A stretch of DNA of 64,000 nt from G026625185 sp963727835 (GTDB taxonomy: Bacteria > Desulfobacterota > WTBG01 > JAGOGO01). The notes under the pieces are model-generated. The model saw nothing but the letters and a program-made list of their open reading frames with translations. It had not been told where the DNA came from and did no database searches. The translations under genes were made by a program, and so were the position numbers. Shown one piece after another: positions 57,376-64,000 of this stretch. The stretch spans positions 14,285 through 78,284 of the forward strand of contig CAVSIB010000007.1 of assembly GCA_963727835.1 (NCBI GenBank), written 5' to 3'. Position 1 is the first letter of the stretch; every line of letters begins with the position of its first letter.

Positions 57376-58281
57376 TTAAAATTTTTTCCCGGTTATTTTT
57401 TCGTAAAGATTCATATAAACCTCAGTCACTCGGGAAATCATATCCCCGGGTAACGGAGGAATATCAGGCTCCGGCTTTCCTTTTTCCCGCGCCTCATAAA
57501 GCGCATCTTTATACCCAATTTTCCGGTAATATTGCCTCACCACCTCTTTGCTTAACTCTACGTATTCATTGTGAGCATACTTCTCGGCATCCCAAAAGCG
57601 ATCTTCATCAGCTGTTCCAAAAACGTCGATAATCATGAGGTTGCGGTTCTCATCCATGCCGAATTCTTTTTTACCGTCCACATGGATGAGACCTCGTCGG
57701 GCAACTTCATCATTAATGCGTTCGTCCAGGCGCAGGATGATAGAACGGATTTGGTTAAGCGTGTTTTTATCAATGCCCGATATTTGAATTGCTTCATCGA
57801 AATCGATCTTGCGATCCACTCTCTCCAGCTTGGTAGTAGTCTCAAAAAAAGGCTGGGGAAGCTTATCCCCGTACTTTACCTCTTTTACATCTTTCAGTCC
57901 TGCCACAGAAGAACCGACTGCACCTTTTTGGACGCGGTCAAAAAAAGAGCCCGCAACATAATACCGGGTAATAAATTCACAGGGAACGAGGTAGCGAGTC
58001 GTCTGGGAATTAATTTTATTATAGTCTTTTATGATAGCTACCTGCTTCACCCTCATTCGACAGGGCGATATCTGTTTTACAAAATGCGTTTTAATCCCCA
58101 TCTCCTCCGCCACCTCAAACCAATGGGCGGCAGTCCTGCAGAGTGTTTCCCCTTTATTCGGGATAATGGAAGGTATCGGTTTATCAAAGACCGAAATTTT
58201 ATCCGTGAATTGAAACTCTATCTCATCCTTGCCGGGAACCTGGTAAAGTTCTTTGACTGAACCTGCATATATCAATTCCAC
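57376..58281 (-). CDS. purC: Phosphoribosylaminoimidazole-succinocarboxamide synthase
   Basis: 301 residues. Opens MELIYAGSVKELYQVPGKDE with the GSVKE/xLY motif, then FTDKISVFD, LVPCEFITRYYVAGSFF, KLERVDRKIDFDEA and the C-terminal IDVFGTADEDRFW. It joins CAIR with aspartate using ATP in purine synthesis. Length fits the longer SAICAR synthetases. AGGGAGG lies upstream of ATG. The frame is intact. Confidence 0.95.
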   Translation of the reverse strand: MELIYAGSVKELYQVPGKDEIEFQFTDKISVFDKPIPSIIPNKGETLCRTAAHWFEVAEEMGIKTHFVKQISPCRMRVKQVAIIKDYNKINSQTTRYLVPCEFITRYYVAGSFFDRVQKGAVGSSVAGLKDVKEVKYGDKLPQPFFETTTKLERVDRKIDFDEAIQISGIDKNTLNQIRSIILRLDERINDEVARRGLIHVDGKKEFGMDENRNLMIIDVFGTADEDRFWDAEKYAHNEYVELSKEVVRQYYRKIGYKDALYEAREKGKPEPDIPPLPGDMISRVTEVYMNLYEKITGKKF

Positions 58282-59523
58282 AATTTTCCCTCCTTTGAAA
58301 AGCCGAGATGGTTTTCTTTCTTATGGAAATAAAGAAAATTTTAAAGAGGCAGAAAATAATTGTCCAACTCCTGATGTTTTGTCAAGAATTTTTTAATTTT
58401 TCTTTTCCTTTTGGTTAGTTATGTTTCTTTTGCATTGCCGCACGATATTAAAAAATATGCCGAAACAGGTAGCGGAATTTCCCCATTAAACCATATCGGA
58501 AAGTAAAAAAGAGGAAAGACGGATGAAACCGCAAAAAAATATTGACCGAATAGGCTTAGAGAACGAATTCCGAACTGTCCAATTGTCCAATGTTGCTATC
58601 GCTACGCTATATAACATCACCGAAACAGCCATCCGGGAAAAGGGTAAAAAAGATGGATGAAACAAAGGATTAGCTCTGCATGTTTAGCTCGGGAGGTCAA
58701 GCAAGGAGTTCGAGATAAGCTGGTTCGAAAAGCGAGCGGTTCGAGGCAAATACGAGGGACTTACGCGCGCGCGTGAGGGGTGGAAACTTAAGTGGTAACT
58801 GTCAATTTGTCAATTAGGGTAAGGAAACAAAAAAGCGGGGCTATAGAGGGACAGAATAGGCAGAGGGGATAAAAGCAAGATTCCAACTCTTGATAATCTT
58901 TAAGCCAGTGATTAAATTAGTGTATAAGGCCAAACGTGAACCGGCACGGTGACAAGAAAGAGCCCATGGGATTTTGCTACCAAAAACACATTAAAGGCAG
59001 GGGCAACATAAGCCACCGTTTTTCATTGTAAATACTTTTGAGGCATATCTCTTTAACCTGGGAATGAAAACCCTTCATTTCTCCGAAAAGACCCCTGGCA
59101 GAAATGCGGGGTTGTTGAGTCACAACTCAAGGGCTTATAAGTTTTTAAGTTTGTTTCAAACTGGTTAAGTTGGTTGGGAAATATTAGCTTTCGGGAATGG
59201 TTCACTTTAAGTCTGTTTTGGCCTGTTTAAGTCTGTCAACTTTACAAAACTATACATATTAAAATTGAAAGTATTTTCCTGCTTGTTTTTATCTCTTTCC
59301 TCGTGGCAGGGAGGCAATCGGGTTATTTTCTCCATTTTTAAAAAATCTTGAATCAAGCTCATAACTCCGGTTCTCCAGAACCCACCATTAAATTTCCACC
59401 AAATATGATGGAAACAGCCAAATATGACGGCTGAATCCACCATGCCTATTACCTGCCCTGTTGTCCTCCATAAAAAAAATAATAATAATCAAATGGTACA
59501 TTTTATTTTCCAATATTTATTAA
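58282..59523. other. 1.2-kb gene-poor region, probably decayed DNA
   Basis: No open frame with a recognised product. Several short reading frames contain stops. A small palindrome GCGCGCGC stands near 58,767. It separates the core genes from the PEP-CTERM region. I see no tRNA, CRISPR or intron signature that I would defend. Confidence 0.5.
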
Positions 59524-59539
59524 TGGTACGAATGTTGCT
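59524..59539 (+). promoter_or_regulatory. Sigma-54-type promoter of the PEP-CTERM genes
   Basis: TGGTACGAATGTTGCT matches the -24/-12 consensus TGGCACG-N4-TTGCW with one difference. The invariant GG and GC are exactly ten bases apart. It lies 183 bases upstream of the first PEP-CTERM gene. Known PEP-CTERM genes in other bacteria are often under a sigma-54 promoter with the PrsK/PrsR system. Confidence 0.65.
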
Positions 59540-59721
59540 CTTTCTCTATAAAAAGTTTTTTCCGTTTGAGGAAAAAATATAAACTTTTTTGAATAGAGGT
59601 AAGATATTTTACGAAAGTTGGTAAGTGTAGGTCAAGATTTTTACAGAAAGCATGAAAAGAAAGTCTGTTAGAGGAAAGTGAAAAAGGCGGGAATCTTAAT
59701 TGCAGAAAGGGAGAAGCGATA

Positions 59722-60345
59722 ATGAAAAAGTTGCTATCTTTAACCGCGTTCGTGTTTTTTCTGAGTGTGATGCTGGTGCAATCCGCCTTTGCCTTTTCAA
59801 CAACCATCGATCAGTATGCCACGAGCGTAATCGGTTACAGTAGTGAATATTCAACAGGTCCCGGGGCCTGGTCCGCAGCCGATGCCCTTGGAGCACCCAG
59901 TGAGACTTCTTATGGGGATCATTTCGGTGCTTGGGCACCCAGTTCAGAGAATGGGACCCTGGAATATCTGACATTAGGTTTTGCTACGCCCGTATATGCT
60001 TCCGGTGCTACCATCTGGGAGAGCTGTGGAAACGGATTTGTTTACCAAGTCGATCTCGTGGATGTAACTGGTGCCTATCACACGGTATGGACAGGTACCG
60101 ATAACAGTCAATCTGGCTCAATTGTTGCTTTCCAGGTGTCCTGGTTACAGACCCCATATGTGGTGGATGGGATCAAGATATATGTTGATACCAATCATGA
60201 CCTTAGTACCTGGGAGGAAATCGACGCTGTTCAACTGACCGGGGTACCAACCCCCATCCCTCCAACCGCATTCCTTATCGCTTCTGGCCTGATTCCTTTT
60301 ATCAGGTTAAGAAAAAAAGGGTTAAGGAAAAAAGTTCAGGTTTAG
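59722..60345 (+). CDS. PEP-CTERM sorted surface protein 1
   Basis: 207 residues. Signal peptide MKKLLSLTAFVFFLSVMLVQ SAFA, a beta-rich middle (ALGAPSETSYGDHFGAWAPS, WEEIDAVQLTG) and a C-terminal sorting signal: PIPPTAFLIASGLIPFIRLR and a basic end. That is the PIPPTA-x-hydrophobic-RRK variant of PEP-CTERM, processed by an exosortase and placed on the outer surface, often in biofilm or polysaccharide-linked proteins. Ribosome site AAAGGGAG. The exosortase itself is not in the window. The middle part resembles discoidin-like beta domains, uncertain. Confidence 0.83.
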   Translation: MKKLLSLTAFVFFLSVMLVQSAFAFSTTIDQYATSVIGYSSEYSTGPGAWSAADALGAPSETSYGDHFGAWAPSSENGTLEYLTLGFATPVYASGATIWESCGNGFVYQVDLVDVTGAYHTVWTGTDNSQSGSIVAFQVSWLQTPYVVDGIKIYVDTNHDLSTWEEIDAVQLTGVPTPIPPTAFLIASGLIPFIRLRKKGLRKKVQV

Positions 60346-60406
60346 GAAGAACTCAGGGCAACACATGACAAAAAAACTAATTAAATCAAAAAAGGAGATT
60401 AGAATT

Positions 60407-61084
60407 ATGAAAAAAGTGATGGTCATCATGGCATTGGTTATGGCCTCTGTTTTTGCCCTTATGCCCGCAAGCACCCAGGCCATACAAATTGCACCTCCAC
60501 CTCTGCAAATTTCAGGGGATATTTAGGTCGTAGATACTTATGGCTTTGGTTCTTATGACTTGTCACCTACCGGGTTGTTTGCAGGGCTTGGCACAGGTGC
60601 ACAGTTCACGGTCGATGCAATTAATTTTACTACAAACGGCGGTTACTCGACTTACAATAAGTTTCTGTCAGGCAGTTTGACCGGGGCTCCTGGTCTGAAC
60701 GATCTTGTATGGTCTGCTGGTAGTGCGTTTTTGGGAAGTTTACCTGTCATTAGCGATGGGACTTATTCAACCTTTATCCAGTTAACGGGGACGGCTTATT
60801 TCCCCCAAAGTTTTACGATAACGAAGGATGATGGTTTCTGGCTGCAAGTGGGCAATCAGGTTTTTAATTATTACATGTACCCTACATGTCCCGATCTTTG
60901 TACCATCAACCTGGCGAGTGCTGGAATCTACAGCTTTACACTGGATTACGCTGGTTGGAATGGTTTTCCTGAAGTGCTCCAGTCAACAGGCTTTAGGGCA
61001 GTCCCCATCCCTCCAACCGCATACCTTTTCGTTACGGGGCTTATTGGGCTTTATGGCATAGGAAGGAGAAGGTTCAAGAAATAA
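60407..61084 (+). CDS. PEP-CTERM sorted surface protein 2, in-frame TAG
   Basis: About 225 residues. Signal peptide MKKVMVIMALVMASVFALMP then ASTQA, ATG after AAAGGAG. A TAG at 60524 (codon 40) interrupts the frame; the rest continues as VVDTYGFGSYDLSPTGLFAG and so on without shift. The end is AVPIPPTAYLFVTGLIGLYG then IGRRRFKK, a clear PEP-CTERM signal. Cysteines in the middle (PTCPDLC) could form a disulfide. It follows protein 1 by 61 bases and shares its transcript. TAG may be an error, a nonsense mutation, or suppression. Confidence 0.75.
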
Positions 61085-61113
61085 CCATCAATATAAATAC
61101 GTGCATCTTAGAA

Positions 61114-61143
61114 GGCAGGGCCAATCGGCTCTGCCTTTTTTTT
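61114..61143 (+). terminator. Rho-independent terminator of the PEP-CTERM operon
   Basis: GGCAGGGCC, loop AATC, GGCTCTGCC, then ten T. Stands 30 bases after the PEP-CTERM 2 stop. Confidence 0.92.
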
Positions 61144-61159
61144 CGTGTGCCAGGACTTC

Positions 61160-61330
61160 ATTTTAAAAAGCAAGATTTTTTTATCGCTTTTTTTCTTCTT
61201 ATCTTTCTCCTTGGTTTTGTTCAAGCAGAAGAAACCCGCCAGTAGATAAGAGGGTGGTTGATGGGGAAACCATTTCCCTTGATGGAAACGAGAAAGTGGG
61301 GTTTATGGGTGTTGAGACTCTGAAACGCAG
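61160..61330 (+). pseudogene. Staphylococcal-nuclease-like gene relic
   Basis: A signal-like stretch DFFIAFFLLIFLLGFVQAEE, a stop, then in the next frame RVVDGETISLDGNEKVGFMG and VETL. This corresponds to the first strands of SNase domains (RVVDGDTIxLxxGEKVRLIGVDTPE). Everything after is missing and no start codon remains. Confidence 0.6.
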
Positions 61331-61783
61331 TAAAGGTGGATCGATAAGTAGATGTTTCCTGGTTTCCTGGTTCACATACACTCATTTATTCGGAAATTGT
61401 CTCCGGCTATTCCTATATTGTGTTAACTTTTTTAGTTATTTTCCCCCGGTATTCCGAGCATTGGATTTGTGAGGTAACTCCCCCCCCTGCCAGAGGAAGC
61501 ACACGGGGTGACAACGCTGACACCATGTTTTCCCTCTGTAGCACACAGGAAAAAATGTAAAAACTGGGTTTAGGAGTTCAATTAACCAGAAATGTTAATC
61601 CGGTTAAAAAAAATTACTTTTTGAAAAGTTCGACCAATAAGAACCGACCCGAGAGGAGTCCCTGAATAGCGATTACACTATAGGGAAAAATCCAAGGGTT
61701 GTTCTGAATGATTCCTGAAAAAATTTTTCAATAGCTTCTCAAGACAGGTTTTCACAAACAATACGGGGTAACATCATAGAGAA

Positions 61784-62158
61784 TAAAACGCGATTGATTT
61801 CGTTGATTATGTTCTCTCAAGGTTCCCCTTCCGTATTCAAACCATACGAACCGATAATGGCCATGAATTTCAAGCTAAGTTCCACTGGCATGTGGAAGAC
61901 CTGGGAATCCGGCACGTTTATATCAAACCTCGCACCCCCCAGGTTGAATGGGAAAGTTGAACGGTCGCATGGCACCGATGATAGAGAATTTTATCAGCTC
62001 TTAACCTATGCCGATGACGTGGATCTAAATGAAAAGTTGACCGAATGGGAAAATTATTATAATTTTAATCGACCCCCTGGGGAATTTTCTGGAAAAACCC
62101 CTTGTGAGGCCTTAAGTGCTTGGCTCAAAAATTCTAACAATTCGTCTGCCGAGGTCTA
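61784..62158 (+). pseudogene. IS481-type transposase, C-terminal relic
   Basis: First part: IDFVDYVLSRFPFRIQTIRT, DNGHEFQAKFHWHVEDLGIR and HVYIKPRTPQ, which includes the DDE catalytic segment TDNGHEF. After a frameshift near 61,940 it continues LNGKVERSHGTDDREFYQLL and ends KTPCEALSAWL. The N-terminal helix-turn-helix and the first Asp are absent. It stands directly before the GT-C gene and may have cut its 5' end. Confidence 0.85.
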
Positions 62159-62204
62159 ACTTATCACAAGTAATCAAACTTCATTACGGGTACGGTTTTT
62201 CTCT

Positions 62205-63962
62205 TTGCCAATATCCGCATGGTTGTTGATCATCTTCTCCTTGCTTGTTTTTTTAAAAAGCTACTGGATATTTTTTTATTCCACAGGTCCGGTTATTTTT
62301 TTTGATGAACTTTTCTACAAAGGGCAGGCGCAACAGATTTTTCACGGACGACTCTATGATGCCACGTTATATAACACGTTCGCTCCTCCTCTGTATCCGG
62401 TGTCATTAAGCCTTGCTTTCCTGTCAAATGAACACTGGTATGAATGGATGTTGTTTATCAACACACTTCTGTCATCATCGATTATTTTTCCTGCCTATTT
62501 GATAAGCAAGAGGTTACTTCCTGAAAAGGTGTTTTTTTTACCGGTGATCATGGTTGCACTATTGCCATTCCATGCCCTTTATCCCTCTTTGCTGATGAGT
62601 GAAAATTTGTTTTTATTACTCTTTCTTTTTGCAATATATTTTTCGTTGATCCGGGAAAAACGGGACTGGTTCTCCGGAATGCTTGTGGGGGTGTTTTGCG
62701 CCCTTGCCTATATGACAAAATATCTTTTTTTGCCTTCCATCCCCCTTTTAATCGGGCTTTGGTGGCTCATTCCCCTGATCAAGAAAGACCTCAAGGGGAA
62801 AAGTATCTGGCAAAAGCTCCGCCTGCCTGACCTGGCAGCTGTCACGGCCGGTTTCTTCGCAATTTATACACCATGGCTATTTTATGCGCATTACTCCGGG
62901 ATATCTTTAGGTGAGGCCATGGGACTTTCCTCTGTGAGTTCCTACGCGGAGAACATTAGCAGCGCAGAATTTCATTTCTCAGGTGCTGCGAACAGAGGGG
63001 CCCAATTTTGATAGTCTTGTGTTATGGGTTACAGCCTACAGTTCTTATTTTGTTCTTGTTCTTGCGCCCTTCCTCAGCATTTTTTGCTTGTATTTCAGGC
63101 TTTTGTTTTCAAAAAAGGAGGACATCTCATTCAGAGAAAAATTATTTTTTGTCTCTCTCATTGCGTTTTCAATCGGCTACTTCTTGCTTGCAGTACAGCA
63201 TTCATGGGGGGCAGACTACAATTATCCCGTACCACAGTATGTTATCGGCAGATACCTAATGCATCTCACTCCCCTCTACTGTATTGCAACGGTTGTGGCT
63301 CTATTCACGTTAAGCAATTATATCAGCTCCCTTAAGTGTTACTCAATTTTCATTGTTTCGCTGGTTGCACTTATTCTGGTTTGCGCTGCACAGAGGATTC
63401 TTTTCGGACAAGCCATCTGGAAACTACCCGAGTTTTTTGCATGCCTTAACTGTAATTCCCCGGATAGTATGATTTATATGAAACAAGTTGCTTTATGGGC
63501 AGTCCTTACGGTCATATTCCCTATCGGTATCAGTCTCTTCGCCGGCAGGAGGAATAAGGACTTTAGCCGGCGCTTTATGGTTCAGATCATTGCGGGACTC
63601 CTGATTTTTTTTCAATTCAGCGTCTTCTGCAATATTTACCTAAGCACCATGACACATGAAGTTTGGATGCTTCATCCAAGGCGCTTGGCGCCGATTTTAA
63701 AACATGACATTGACAACGGTGTGGCATCAATCGCTTTATGGTATGACATTCCTGATGTGGACAGTGACAGCCTTTCGAATAGCTCGTTTTTTGGGGCGTT
63801 CCGCAAAATAAATTTTGGTGCTGGCAACCAGGTGAACAAACGAAAAATATCCATGATAACGCTAAACGGTACCTTCTCAGCGGTGTACATTATGATAATA
63901 TGCAAGCGTTGTATAGCTATGATGCGGATGACAAGAAATATTACCTGTATGATACCAATTGA
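62205..63962 (+). CDS. GT-C-type membrane glycosyltransferase (family 39-like), two frameshifts
   Basis: About 586 residues. Many hydrophobic helices; an early loop GPVIFFDELFYKGQAQQIFH carries the acidic DE of GT-C enzymes, and APPLYPVSLSLAF, LLMSENLFLLLFLFAIY and AYMTKYLFLPSIPLLIGL follow as in dolichyl-phosphate-mannose-type transferases. Frame breaks near 63,000 (FDSLVLWVTAYSSYF) and near 63,820 (WQPGEQTKNIHDNAKRYLLS); the end is YYLYDTN with TGA at 63960. It probably moves a lipid-linked sugar on the periplasmic side. Start TTG at 62205; the frame is open a little further back, and an IS relic abuts. Confidence 0.72.
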
Positions 63963-64000
63963 AAAAATATCCTTTAAAATGTCTTTAAACGGCGGTTTGG

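Noticed and set aside
58670..58950. Group II intron or retron in the gene-poor region
   Set aside because: No domain V hairpin, no GUGYG-type 5' end and no reverse transcriptase frame could be found.
60524..60526. TAG as pyrrolysine recoding
   Set aside because: There is no other hint of Pyl use, and the site lies in an unconserved linker; a mutation or error is simpler.

Overview
The window reads as a chromosomal segment of an uncultured Gram-negative bacterium. LptF/LptG (LPS export), two HtrA proteases, an exported isoaspartyl methyltransferase and PEP-CTERM proteins imply an outer membrane. Hcp with a ferredoxin fits an anaerobic or microaerobic life. The uvrA gene is double length (about 1,790 codons), a form known from Chlamydiae, so a lineage near the PVC superphylum (for example Omnitrophota) is a reasonable guess, but the sequence alone does not prove it.

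Layout. 1-7.6 kb: core genes on + (pyrK end, pyrD, ispG, proS, rel), with a decayed tyrosine recombinase between ispG and proS. 7.6-8.4 kb: rpmB and a Nudix hydrolase on -. 8.6-12.0 kb: lptF-lptG-pgsA, then tRNA-Gly(GCC) and tRNA-Cys(GCA). LptF carries an extra helix-hairpin-helix domain. 12.0-18.8 kb: a genomic island inserted in tRNA-Cys. A 43-bp copy of the tRNA 3' half marks its far end and an integrase remnant lies beside the tRNA. It carries a PqqD-like protein, an HPr-kinase-like protein, a GT2 glycosyltransferase, a family-5 nucleotidyltransferase, a DUF616 glycosyltransferase and two unknown genes. This is the most interesting system in the window. 19.0-27.8 kb: htrA, inositol-phosphate synthase, and a nitrosative-stress module (Crp/Fnr regulator, sulfite-reductase fragment, hcp, HD protein, ferredoxin) with a well placed class II activator site, then pcm and a DUF4019 gene. 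27.9-30.8 kb: three unrecognised genes on -. 31.2-36.5 kb: uvrA. 36.6-37.0 kb: a promoter, twin hairpins and a 61-aa gene.

37.1-48.3 kb is mostly - strand: a DUF1003 gene broken by IS30 remnants and a Gly/His repeat gene, then an envelope-stress group transcribed htrA, (TauE/DedA relic), mgtA, mprF, truncated acvB, acvB. 48.6-58.3 kb: housekeeping genes mazG, yjbQ, phoH, 7TM-HD, ybeY, rpe, a TtcA-like gene, an aminotransferase and purC. 58.3-64 kb: a gene-poor stretch, then two PEP-CTERM genes behind a sigma-54-type promoter, nuclease and IS481 relics, and a GT-C-type membrane glycosyltransferase.

Many core genes carry single-base frameshifts (ispG, rel, uvrA, mgtA, htrA2, mazG, phoH, 7TM-HD, ybeY, rpe and others), several in homopolymers. 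These look like consensus errors or very recent lesions rather than old decay. In contrast proS, DUF1003, the integrases and the transposase pieces show real degeneration. I annotate the frameshifted core genes over their full inferred span.
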